From contig OY987244.1 in NCBI GenBank assembly GCA_963920765.1, positions 18,766,358 through 18,830,357 on the forward strand: a stretch of 64,000 bases of DNA, written 5' to 3'. The notes below the pieces were generated by a model, which had not been told where the DNA came from, made no database searches, and saw nothing but the letters and a program-made list of their open reading frames with translations. Both the position numbers and the translations under genes were made by a program. Positions 12,401 through 23,719 of the stretch are shown here, piece after piece (position 1 is the first letter of the stretch; each line of letters begins with the position of its first letter). Source of the stretch: Ulota crispa (taxonomy: Eukaryota > Streptophyta > Bryopsida > Orthotrichales > Orthotrichaceae).

Positions 12401-15143
12401 GAGTTTGTGCTCTTCCGTTGTGACCCGAGTAGCTTACGTGCGTTAGGGTTCCTGAATCTGTCAGAATTATACCTTCCCGTCTTTGCAATTCTCTGTTTAA
12501 GGTCCTGCTTGTGGAGTTTTTTGGCAGTTGGCTGGGGTTCTCTTGGACACTGAAGACCTTGATTTCGCATCCACGCGGGACACTGAAATCACAAACGCGC
12601 TGCTGGTTGGATCCGGTTCGCTTGGAAGAAACGGATTCTTTGATCAATGTGAGAAAAAACATCATCAGCTGCAGTTTGCTCTTCTCCCTTGCAATTGTAG
12701 CAAAGTAGCTGGTATCCATAACAGCAAGTGCTACCCTGTGCTCGTTACTGACAAAGTGCTTTGCAAATGTTCCAGTAAGAGACGTTGAGGACGACGATCA
12801 AGTCTCCAAGCTCATCACTCGCAGCTATGGAGAGGCCAAACAGCTCTCGTCGAGCAGGAAGATCTCCTCTTCTGCCGTTCAAGCGACGACACAACAAGAA
12901 GCTGACCAAGAGCAGTCTGACAAGGATTCTCTGTTCACTCAGAGCCAGGACCAAACGTCGACCTCGGAGACGGGAACAAGCAGCAGCTTGGACGAGGACT
13001 CACCTCGGTCGAAGCACCACCGCTCCTCCTTCAAGTTTCCCAAACGGCCCTCTCGTTCTGCTTCGGGCAAGTCACATCAGCTCCAATCTCCTTCCGGTAA
13101 GCCTCGTTTCTGCTTTGCAATCAGGTATCTGTTTCGCAAAATCTCTCCATAACACAAAACGTTAGAAAACGAGAGCAAAGTTGTTATACAAGAACCTTCA
13201 CTAACTTACTTCTTCATCACCCTTGCACACACCCCCGTCTCTCTACTTTTCAAGACATGGAGCCTTGGAGAAAATGACTGACACCATGACTCCCATCTTT
13301 CTCAGAGGTGGCAAGCTCTAAGCACACAAAGTAGACAACCAAGTCTGCATGGAATATGCACTTTTACTTAACACCTAACTTAATCCTTCATTTTGGAGCC
13401 ACGAGAGTAAGAATGCAGTGCAAAGAATTAAGAACCGAGGCTTACAATTCAATAAGTTCCCTGAATCTGCCATAATTTGCCTTCAGTAGAGAGTGTAAAG
13501 AAGTTTGCGATCAGAGAGAATTCAAATTGGGAATTGATATGTGTACCAGTCACAAGTCACCCTTTGAACTATTGTACCACACCGCCGGGGTAAATTTGAG
13601 ATTTCTACCATCGATAAGCTGAATTTGAGAATTTGGAATTCAGATTTGGACTTACAGATCATGATTTTGTCTAGAATCATAAAAAAAGTTGCAATTAAAC
13701 AACACCCAGTGAAAGAGTTTACCTTTTTTTACAAACAAAAGTAAAAGTAATACTTTTCTCCCTAGCTAAACTTTTGCATTGGGTGTTGTTGAATTGCAAC
13801 TTTTTTTATGGTTCTAGACTAAATCATGGTCTCTAAGTCCAAATCTAAATTCCAAATTCTCAAATTCAGCTTTTTGATGGTAGAAATCTCAAATTTACCC
13901 CGGGGTGTGGTACAGTAGTTCAAAGGGTGTTGGTACCCATATCAATTCCCTTTCAAATTTTGTATGTTTAACCCCTAAAGGCTTTTGACTATGTATTCAT
14001 CAAAATTGCCCCAAAACTACCATTTGTAGTGCAAGTATCAAATTTTAGATAAAAGTTATTTTTGGACATAGTATCCAAAGACATAGAAAAAAATTCAGAA
14101 ATTTCTGCCATGTGGACTGATAGGTGATTGAGTTTGAATTGACAAAAAGTTGTTTTTTGCCCCGGGTAGCTACACTTCACAAGGTCATATTTGTATGACA
14201 AAAGTTTCAAAATGGTTGTAATTTTTTGTATTCATTCTTCAAGGCAAGTCAAGTACATACTTGAAAAATTTCATATCATTTGGAAATATAGAACACATAC
14301 GAAAAAAATAGTAAGTAAAAAGAAATAGAGAATGATACAAAACACCAAATTGTTAAGAATTTAACTATGAAAAATGAAAATTCCAATCCCAATGGTCAAA
14401 ATGTTGTAATAAACAATCTACATACTTTGGCTTTGTTTTTGGAAAACATAGGACTTAAAAAGTTTTTTTTAGAGTACGGAATCCATAACTGCTTGCAAAC
14501 TGAATCTCCTCATAACTTTCATCTCATTGATGAAAATTGAATGATTCAAAGCTTCTCAAGCATAAATAAATCTAAAGAACCAATTTCAAAAAACAAAATT
14601 CAAAAACTGTAATTTTTAAAGAAGTTTTTTGAGCTGCTTGGACTGCCCCTTGAACAAAGAAAACTACATATCATGCAATAACTTTGAACTATGAAGTCAA
14701 AAGTTATGAAATATGTTGGTTCTTAAAGTTACTCCTTGAACACATCATGTGTGAAAATTTCAAAGGAAAAAAATGAAAAATTCATTTGTAGTGAGCTGCT
14801 CAAAATCGCTATGTTGCCAACAAAAAAAACACTGTTTGGGCCTTTAGGGGTTAAACTGCTTTTACATTCCTGGAGCGCAAGGCTTGCACTTGAAACCCGA
14901 CGCTCTCTTCATTCCGAAGTTCAAAGATTGTGAGCTAGGGTTTGGTTTTGGCCTGAACTCTAATTCCATTGCTAATGCAGGCACAGGATGTAAAAAAGAT
15001 GAAACGGCTGTGGCGCACATACGAAAAGCAACCGCAACGCAGTTTGTGAGTTCATCTTGTGGAACGAGGTCCTCGAACGTGCCAAGAATACGGCAGAAAC
15101 TCTTTCTGTATCAAGCGTGAAGGATTCCGAACATCGGCTTTAG
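9481..15143 (+). CDS. Degenerate DHH/prune-type phosphoesterase-domain protein, 914 aa, ten exons
   Basis: Exons: 9481-9672, 9861-10881, 11068-11625, 11704-11885, 11987-12067, 12220-12306, 12528-12648, 12776-13124, 13255-13307, 15043-15143; phase is continuous and the total is 915 codons with stop TAG. An in-frame TAG lies just upstream of the first ATG (9442-9444), supporting the start; 9484 or 9487 are alternatives. Residues 1-560 are low-complexity, Arg/Ser/Glu-rich and probably disordered, with a short repeat of ESFRGQ type at about 471-492. Residues 580-750 align by eye with the DHH family (exopolyphosphatase/prune): a SxMVAALAYAWFLD helix where motif I sits, FADEMQL (648-654) where prune has FRDE, and GVLLDTEDLDF (710-720) for motif IV. 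Motif I reads EVSS (591-594), not DLDS, and the DHH triad position reads GQD (669-671), so metal binding is probably lost. The C-terminus is Ser-rich with LWNEVLERAKNTAETLS near the end. Family assignment is from motif pattern; exons 9-10 are the least certain part. Confidence 0.8.
13520..13959. mobile_element. Fold-back element copy A, in the last intron of the DHH-domain gene
   Basis: The element at 13529-13950 is one long inverted repeat (arms about 200 bp) starting GGGAATTGATATGTGTACC and ending with near-complement ATATCAATTCCC. Flanks ATTCAAATT and TTTCAAATT agree at 8 of 9 bases, consistent with a 9-bp target duplication. The family also occurs at 59700-60091 and 61564-61979. Confidence 0.8.
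13968..14854. mobile_element. TTAA-flanked element in the last intron of the DHH-domain gene
   Basis: TTAA at 13968-13971 and 14851-14854 encloses 879 bp with 11-bp inverted ends CCCCTAAAGGC and GCCTTTAGGGG. Weak internal similarity to 44232-45185 supports one family. No transposase frame was found. Confidence 0.8.
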
Positions 15144-17259
15144 GGTTTTTTTTCTTGTAAGCTTGAGCTTTAGGTGAGAGACAACATGTGGCTTCAAGTG
15201 GTAGCATGGGAACATTGCATTCTTTTTACTCGTTTTTACTCGAAAGAGCTTTAGCAGATATGTAGCTGTGATTTTTTACACTTCGTATCGTCTTTTCTAG
15301 CCTCTTGGAGTTCCTCGTGAAGAAGACATTCTAGTCTCCAGATTGTACAAATCTGTAGATATTCTCGGTTGCACTGCCTCAAATGATCTGAGAGAGAGAT
15401 CAGTCCTGTTTTGAAACTTCAGGCTCGATGAAGTAGAGGAAAATTACTACCAATTTGTTCTGGGTTGAACTGAACGTCTCATGATGGAATCTCATATGAA
15501 ATGGCTCAGTATCCGAGTTCTTTACAGTCGTACAGATGAGTATTTAATTTACATATTATTTTATGCTTTGTAAATATTTGACCTGAATTGTATGAATACA
15601 TTTGTGTATGGTTTACTGGATCAAGGTATAGAACCACTGATGTTGATAAGCAAAGGTCTGTTCATATCTCATCGCAAGCAAGAGATATTAGAACAATCAA
15701 GGTAAAAGGAGTGTGATTCCCCAAAAATAATGCTGAGATAAAACCTTCCCTGAATGGAGAGAGCATCATATACTTCTGTTCATTGCTACAAAAAAATCTA
15801 ATAGATTGCCTCGCTCATACTAATGTGGAATATGGTACATAATGATAGTAAACCAGCTTGGACATCAAATATTAGACTAAATTGAACTGTGCAACAGAAG
15901 AAATCACAGGAAAGAAAATTAAGAGAATGATTTCTCGTGCTCAGAATGAAAACAAGGTAATTGATGAAGTTCTTATGTTGTCTGTATCAAGCTCAATAGT
16001 TTGATGAGGATCTTGCATCGGTTAATGTTGTTAGGCCCAGGGAAGCAATGCAACTCTGTGATGCACCCATAAGAAACCACCCATGATTTCGTAAGGAAAA
16101 CATGCTCAAGCTCCAGAAGAGAGCCAACGGCCCCTTTTCTTGAAAAGACAAGCTTTTGGCCAAGCACATTGCTCTGCGGGGCCACATGATGAACTATGAG
16201 ATTTGCTTGGTCTTCCATGACCGATCTCACATCTCGCACTAAAGCACCGGCACATCATACAACCATAATCGTAAACCACTAAAACATAGATAGTTGTTCG
16301 GCAGGGTCTGGAGTCCGCATCCACTCTCGGATGCCAACTAATTCACCCACTGATGTCCCTCTTTGCATTCCTGTTATAATTTCTATTTCCTGACATGTCT
16401 TGCTTCACAAATAAATCAGCAAGTCATAGTCAGAAGAATGCAAAAACTTGGAGTCTTATTTTAGGTAATGTCCCAGCAGACAGGTCAACATACGCTCATA
16501 GATGGAGCAGGCATTGGTTTGAGGCTGGGGTCCTTCCACCAAAGGAAAGACACATGAAATCTATGCTTTAGCCGACACCCACTCCGTTAAGGAATGCAGA
16601 GTGGTAACGCCTCGCAGCCAAAGCAGTAATGCAAGCATTGACACATAAGTATTAAGATTCCCTCAATCGGATATCTTTTATGTAATCACGGACAGTCATG
16701 ATTAGCATGGTGTTATCATCATTGGGAGCCATGTGATACGCAGGTTTTTTTCAAATGTTATAGAAGATGTACTGTTGGATCCCAAAAATGACCAAAAAGC
16801 AGTATTACACGATCTGATAAAGTGAAGGATCTTCTCGTTCTAGGGACGCTTTATTCGACTCCACAGCACTTGATCAACTGAGAAGACAAACTTTATAGGT
16901 CCCGCTTTTCAAATAAAAAACTGGGTTTTTAGGGATCAGAAGGCAAATCTCGCTGGTGTTTCTCCAGAGAGCTCGAGAGCTTGTTCAGAAACACGGACCA
17001 ATTGCGATCATCCTGTCCGGACTAACAACCAAAACAAGACAAAATGTGCTCATATTCTATGGGTGTAAAGTAGTCTGTCATGCCTTCGGCACTCAGTACG
17101 AGGAATTTTTAAAATCACAGCACAACACAAAACTTAGAAAACAAAACGGCAGATCCCATAGAAATAATCGAGAGAGTGAGAGACATCAGCGACTTAAATA
17201 TCGGTAATCAAAAGCTTGCTTCATTTTGTTGCAGTATTTTCGTCATCACGCGAACTCTC
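15144..17259. other. Spacer with two unrecognised open frames
   Basis: This stretch has the 3' flank of the DHH-domain gene, then DNA of higher GC than the deep spacers. A minus-strand frame (15973-16239, 88 codons) and a plus-strand frame (16956-17207, 83 codons) have gene-like composition, but I recognise no domain and cannot join them to other exons. Confidence 0.3.
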
Positions 17260-17469
17260 AAACCCTAGAGAAAGAACTCTAGAAAACAAACGTATGAAGC
17301 TCCAAGCACAAACCCTAAATAACTCACAAGAAAAGACTCGAAACACACGCCAACACCGCCTCCATTGCACTACTAAAGAAATACAGATGTAATAACCGCT
17401 TGGAGATTGTATGTTGAAGTGGAGAAGCGGCCCTGTTTATATGCTGGAGAGAGAGAGGCTTAAACCCTA
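17260..17469. promoter_or_regulatory. Three telo-box (AAACCCTA) motifs upstream of the aspartic protease gene
   Basis: AAACCCTA occurs at 17260-17267, 17310-17317 and 17462-17469, all on the plus strand, 500-720 bp before the ATG. In plants, telo-boxes are enriched near the transcription start of growth-related and translation genes and can bind TRB and Polycomb-linked factors. Their role here is inferred from clustering only. Confidence 0.35.
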
Positions 17470-17505
17470 AAAGTGAAGACGACGTAGGGCCATGGTCGAA
17501 GGTAA

Positions 17506-17660
17506 CATGCACGGGCTTAGGTCACGGTCACGGTCACGGGTCCACCGATGGTCAATGGGTCGGAGCACGGTCAAAGGTAATATGCACGGTATGAGGTCAA
17601 GTTCACGGTCACGGGTCCACCAATGGTAAGGGAGGTCGGAGCACGGTCAAAGGGTCTCGG
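17506..17660. repeat. Tandem duplication of about 77 bp in the protease promoter
   Basis: Two diverged copies, starting at about 17506 and 17583, share ATGCACGG, GGTCACGGGTCCACC and GGAGCACGGTCAAAGG in the same order. The first copy has an extra GGTCAC triplet repeat. It lies about 320-470 bp upstream of the protease ATG, so it may carry repeated regulatory sites. Confidence 0.7.
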
Positions 17661-17975
17661 TTTCTGGAGCGTCGTTTTCGACCTGAGACTTCTTCCCGGT
17701 TGACAACGAGGTCCATATTGTCACCGGCTTCGAGTTGCGATGACGCCGATTGCGTTTTTGTGGATCCAATCTAAGCGAATTTGCGCTTAATCTTGCGAAT
17801 CCGATGTGATGTGCATTTTTTGTATCCTGCATTTCACTTTTTCTTCACGGATCGTGCAAAAAAACTGCGCGAATCCAGTGATTGATTGAGCATAGCCGAG
17901 AATTCTTGTAGGCGAAGTCACTGTTAGGTCTGCAGATTTTTATGGAATCTTGATCGAGAAAAAGAGATATATTCA

Positions 17976-20900
17976 ATGGGCTTTCATCGTGAATGTCTTG
18001 GGGTTTTGGTGATTTTGACGGTGAGTTTTGGAGAATTGGCCAGTTCGGGCTTCGGTGTGTCGGTGGAATCCGAGAGTGGAAGAGGGAGAAGCTTGCGGAT
18101 TCAATCTGAGCGTGGCTCCGCGCTCGTGCTGCCTCTCGAGGAGTTGAAGCGACATGACGCGGTTGTTGTGGATCGTCGGTTTAAGGAGCAAAGGAGACGA
18201 CTGGCCGACGAAGCGGAATGGGATGATGCGCGTATGACTCTGCACGACGATTTGCTTTCAAAAGGGTACGAGTTTCACTCCTATTATTCAATTCATTCAC
18301 GATGGATCTAGCTCCGTTGCAGTGGCAGAAATTTTGGTCATTAAACATCAATCTCTTGATTCTGAAATCTTGATCAGTTAGGGTTTTGTCTCAACCGAGC
18401 ATTGGTTTATTTGAAATTCGAAGTCGTCTTGTGAGCAAGAAGCGTAGTATTGATCATTTCAGGCTCTAGCTAGCAATGTCGTGAATTGTCGGAGCCTATA
18501 TCACCTGGCATACGAATGCTTTGATCTTTTATCGTTTTCATCGAGGGTTCCGTTCTTCTATAGCTGTGTAGAATCACGTTTTTAGTAAGAAAATTACTGA
18601 CGCCATGGCATTTCTATAATGGAGTTCGATAATTTGGTTGTAATTTCGATTACGTTGTCAAGAGTTCCAATGCTTATGTATGGTATGGTGATTTCAAAGC
18701 CTCTGATTCCATCCCTATGCCTCTGTGTTGGCCTCCACGAATGCCACAGTCTTTTAAGCGGAGTCGAGCATAGGATATTCATACTTTTGCATATCGTAGT
18801 AATAAAAAATGCTGAGTCTATCCAAATATTTCTGTAGAGCGTAAGCATTCAGTAAGGTTCATTGGATATTTGATTTGCTAGTCAATTGTCGAGTTTTAGT
18901 TGAACAATAATCCCTTTGTACCATCATTCTGAGTTGGTCCCTTTTCTTCACTGTAACGAGACTTTAGTTTGAACATGGAGAGAAAGATGCGGCTTCATGT
19001 TATTGCTGAATTAACTTATAGGTTTTATAATGCAGATACTACACAAGCAGGGTTTTCATTGGGACGCCTCCGCAGGAATTTGCACTTATAGTGGACACAG
19101 GAAGCACTGTTACATACGTTCCCTGCTCCACCTGCACCCATTGTGGCTATCACCAGGTAGGGTTCAGCATAACTCTGCTTCATGTTGTGAAGTTGAAGAA
19201 CTTAAGCTGCTCTTCAATCATAGAATATTTACGGTTTTTCCAATTAAACGTTCATCTATCACTCAGACTTCAGTTAGACAAGGAGTTTGGTAGAGTTTTG
19301 AATGATTACTGAACGAATGGTTAAGCTCTTTGAACCCTGAATTCTGAATGGCCAAAGTGGTGGCTTCCATATTTATAGGAGTTGAATTAATGGCTTAAGA
19401 CGCTTCATAGTAGATAGCATAGTGAAACAATGTAATAAGAAACCTAGTCCTACATTTTGAATGCTGGAATATTTATCTTGAAAGTTACAATCGGCTTCTG
19501 AAAAGGGTTGTTGTTTTTTTGGTTTTTCATTGTGGTGTTGCTAATCACTTCTGGTTAGTTTTGGTTAGTTTCTGATTGTTTTATGTTGACAGGACCCTCG
19601 ATTTGTGCCTGATAATTCAAGCTCGTATCAGGCGATCGGCTGTGGTTCGCCAGATTGCATAACGCAGATGTGTGAAAAGAATCACCAATGCAAATACGAG
19701 AGGATGTATGCAGAGATGAGCTCCAGCAAAGGAGTGCTTGGGAAGGACCTACTAGGTTTTGGTTCCGCCAGTCATCTATTACCTCAGCCTCTTCTTTTTG
19801 GTTGCGAAACCGCTGAAACTGGAGATCTATATCTACAACATGCTGATGGCATTATGGGGCTGGGACGTGGTCCGCTCAGTATTGTTGACCAGCTCGTAGG
19901 GAATGGAGTCATGGAGGATTCGTTTTCTCTTTGTTATGGTGGCATGGACGAGGGTGGAGGTGCTATGGTGTTGGGGGCAATCCCGGCCCCTCAAGGCATG
20001 GTGTTTGCAAAATCAGATCCACAGCGCAGGTGTGATTGTTGCGTCTTCTTGTATTCTCTTCTAAGCTGAAAAAGCTCCTATTTTAAAGCATCAGAGGGTA
20101 TTTTGAGACGAGACAGTGGATGATATGGCTGTTATGAAGAAACTAGTGATCTGGAGGTGTTTTTTTAGTTCATTTTTATTTTGTTTACTGACTAAAATGT
20201 TCCGATGCAGCTCTTACTACAACCTTGATTTATCCGAAATCCAGGTGCAAGGAGTCGGCTTGAAGCTGGAAAGTAAAGTCTTCAATGGAAAGTATGGTAC
20301 GATCATTGACAGTGGGACAACGTACGCCTACCTTCCTGCTGGAGCTTTTGAAACTTTCAGAGATGCTGTAAGTGAACTCCCCTTTCAATATTTGTTGATT
20401 GGGCTGCTGTAATTCCTTTGCAAGCTATTAGATCTGGCTGAGTAAGGTTAGTAACTTGTTTGTCAGCAGACGTCACTGTTGTGTGTTAAGTAGGCATCTG
20501 TTCAGGTGCGTTTTTTGATGTTGGAAACCGTCATAATTTGTGGTTTACTAAATATTGTCTGTGGTTTTGAATTGGCGCAGATTATTCAGCAGCTGGGATC
20601 TTTGCAAGCTGTCGACGGGCCTGACCCGAATTATCCCGATATATGTTACGCAGGCGCAGGAACGTGAGTAGATGTTTTCTCACTCAAGAACTATTTACTA
20701 GTATTTCTAGGTGCCTTGGATGTTCTGGACTTGGGTATGGTGTGTATTTTGTGGGAGCACATGCTGTGTCTTTGGATGTAGAGTTCCTTCTTTGGACCAT
20801 GGATGGAGCATGGACGTTTTTAGCTTCCACCGTGCATTCTACTTATTTTTGAGGATGTGGTGCTGGTCCTCTTTCATGTATACGAGCTTGTGTATACAAG

Positions 20901-23343
20901 CTGAGTTGTATAAATCTGTACTAATTGTATGGGTGCTTGTTAACAGTAACATAAAGGAGCTGGGCAAGCATTTCCCTCCTGTTGATTTTGTATTTTCAGG
21001 AAACAAAAAGTTATTTTTGGCACCAGAAAACTATCTATTCAAGGTAAGCAATTCGATTTGAATTTTTTGTTTCAAGATATTGCCTTGATGATAATGCAGT
21101 TCAAATGCAAAGTTCTTCACTACACAATCTCTGTTTTGCGCCTTTTTAATATCCTAATTTATAACTTAAGATCTTTATCGCGTGCCCAAAAAATTTGTGC
21201 TTAAAGCTTGACACCTTTTGTCACTTTCATTATATTCACCATCTAGTTATTTTTTGTCTATCAAATTTTCTAACAAACACCACGCCTTTCACTCCATATA
21301 TGGCAAGAATCACGTATTTACCCCATTGTGCATCTTGTACAGTTCTTGGAGTTCATCAATATTTATGTCTTTGCTTTCTAACTTATTTCCTTAACCGCAG
21401 CATTCGAAAGTACCTGGGGCGTACTGCTTAGGTTTCTTCAAGAACGTTGACGCTACGACACTACTTGGAGGTAGTTTTGTTGACTATATTGTGCATCCCA
21501 TTGTTTCGAATAATACCAGTTGTTGTCTAAAAGTTTTACTCAATGTCAGGGGTTTGTATTCCTTTATCATTTGACGAGCCTTTGCAGTTGAATTCAAAGT
21601 CAGGCTTAAGCAAACTCTTTTCATGTCTTCATGCTTGGAGGACTTGGTAAATAGCTCTTGTTGGCCAGTAAACCTCGTGAGAGCTTAATGGATTTCTCAC
21701 TAGGCCTCGTCTAACGATGTGCGCTGCTTGTAATTGTGAAGGGATTGTTGTGCGAAATACGCTGGTTACGTACGACAGGTTCAATCAACAAATTGGTTTC
21801 TTTAGGACGAATTGCACAGATTTGTGGAGTATTTTGCCTGCTGAAACCCTTAGACCGTCACCAGCTGAATCCCCGGTAAATGAGCAACGTCCCCCTGTCG
21901 AATCACCTACAGCTCCTCCATCGTCAGCAGAATCACCGGCACCTTTGCCAGAGGGTATGTACATTTAGTTTCAGGCACTTGCGTTGTCTTGTATACCCAT
22001 CTGATTTTGAATTCTGTGCATATTGAAACTATTGTGAATTGAATCTTTTTTGAAGAATAGTTAAGCTAATGGTGTGGTTATCAGTCATATGTCCTACCAG
22101 AACCAGGAACATGAATGTCCTTCGACTACGTAGTCTTAATGGCCATATTGCCGATACACTGTCGTTCAAAGATGTGTATAAGAATTAGTCGGATACTGCC
22201 GATGACTGCACAATTTAAGGAGCGTTTATATATTTCATAGCAAGTTTTGGTTCATTGCATACTTGAACCAATTCTAATTTTCTTGTTACTGACCCAATGT
22301 ATCACTCGACAGGCGAAACCAATTTTGATAGCATCGAACTCTTAATTGCACTGGGTGCAAATATTACCACCTTTTCAAACCAGACCATTCTGTTTATATC
22401 CAGCATGGCTTCTGAGCTTGCTGTTTTACCATCACAGGTTAGAATCGAGTATTTTTGATACACGATCTACTTTCTCTGCTTTGATTTTTAGCCTGTTCAT
22501 GAAACTGAACTATTTGTGTGTTAAAGTATTACATCGTACTCACCAGAGCCCAGGTTTCATCCTCTATATGCTGATAGTTTCAGAGGCATCTGCCTGTTAG
22601 AGGTTTCTAGAGGTTCTTGAGTTTATTTCTGTACTTATATACGGTTTTAAATGTTATCTGCAGATAAGCATTGAGGAGATCATAGAAGAAGAGGGTCATG
22701 TAGTTGTGCGATGTATCATATCTGCGGCTTCAAATAAGTTTTCATATTCCTCCGCCAAGGTTCATCTACTTACCTTGGCGGAAATTCTATTTGCTCTGAA
22801 TTGTCTGCTTCTTCCAGCAGTGGAGAGCGAAGCAACTGTTTTTTTTTTCTGTTTCTATACAATCTTTGGCGATATTTCTCTCACATATGGTAACTTTGGC
22901 AGACGTTGGCAGCGAAGTTTGAAGACCATACTGTTCAACTCCCGGAGATTTTCGGTGCTTATCGCCTTAGAAGCTGGAAAGGCCTGCCTTCATCAAGATG
23001 GTAAGACGCTTATGGTGCATTGGTTTTTTTACATTTGAATGCCACTCTGTTCATTCTCACAATCTCAGTCTACGGTAGAGTTATATTACTTTTTCACTAT
23101 ACTGATTTGGCTCCTAAGACTTTGGCGTTGTATTGTCGCAGGGATTGGATTCAATCCGAGAAGGTCAAGGTGGGTTTCATAATTGCAGCGTTAGTAGGAG
23201 TGGTGATAGTGCTTGCAGTTGTTGCAAGTTTAGCGTACTGGTATTTCGCAAAGTATAGAAACAGAGACCAAATCAAATACAACAATTTAGAATTGGCCGA
23301 CACCAACGAAGGAGAAACTTTGATTGGTGACCAACAATTGTAG
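17976..23343 (+). CDS. Membrane-anchored aspartic protease (family A1, nepenthesin-like), 662 aa
   Basis: Twelve exons: 17976-18265, 19036-19156, 19593-20029, 20211-20367, 20581-20663, 20947-21043, 21401-21470, 21742-21954, 22313-22437, 22664-22759, 22903-23000, 23142-23343. All introns are GT-AG and the phase stays open over 663 codons. A hydrophobic N-terminus (about 7-25) looks like a signal peptide. The two catalytic aspartates lie in VDTGSTVTY (D117) and IDSGTTYAYLP (D316). A Cys-rich insert follows the first site (PCSTCTHCGY, then GCGSPDC, MCEKNHQC), typical of the plant nepenthesin-type clade. The pepsin-like body ends near FFRTNC, followed by a Pro/Ser-rich linker (about 455-490), an extra domain, and one transmembrane helix (about 606-630) with a short polar tail. 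The layout matches plant aspartic proteinase-like proteins that are not GPI-anchored. It should be an active secretory-pathway or cell-surface protease; its substrate is unknown. It converges on the mannanase gene downstream. Confidence 0.95.
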
Positions 23344-23719
23344 TCACCCACGAGTGTACAATACACCTAGTTACGAGGGCAAGGGTACCATTATTCCGAT
23401 TTCTCAAGGCCCAGGTCGGTGTTTAACCTGATCTTTCTAGTTTAAGTGGTAGAAAATAGGTTGATTGACAATTCTGTTCTCCTTGCTGAGGTAACCAGTG
23501 ATACAATAACCAAACCAGGAATAACTTCCTGCAGTGCCGCGCGAATTATGCGTGCTTTGTGCTTTCTATCAGCTCGACTCTCTCGTCTGTCCTGTGGTTA
23601 GGATCACTTTCTGAGTCCGGCTAATACTCGTAGTAAGCTAAAATGTCAGGTTAGCATTTCAACTTTGAACACTGCTTTAATTTTGGTGCGAACTGGAGAG
23701 GCTTATTCTAGACAGGGTT
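23344..23719. other. Convergent intergenic region shared by the protease and mannanase 3' ends
   Basis: 376 bp lie between the protease stop (plus) and the mannanase stop (minus). It must hold the polyadenylation regions of both genes, and their 3' UTRs may overlap. No repeat was seen. Confidence 0.5.

Noticed and set aside
14981..15120. Alternative last exon of the DHH gene starting after GCAG at 14977-14980
   Set aside because: It is phase-compatible and open, but the acceptor at 15041-15042 gives a more protein-like ending, also in phase. Still the least certain boundary in that model.
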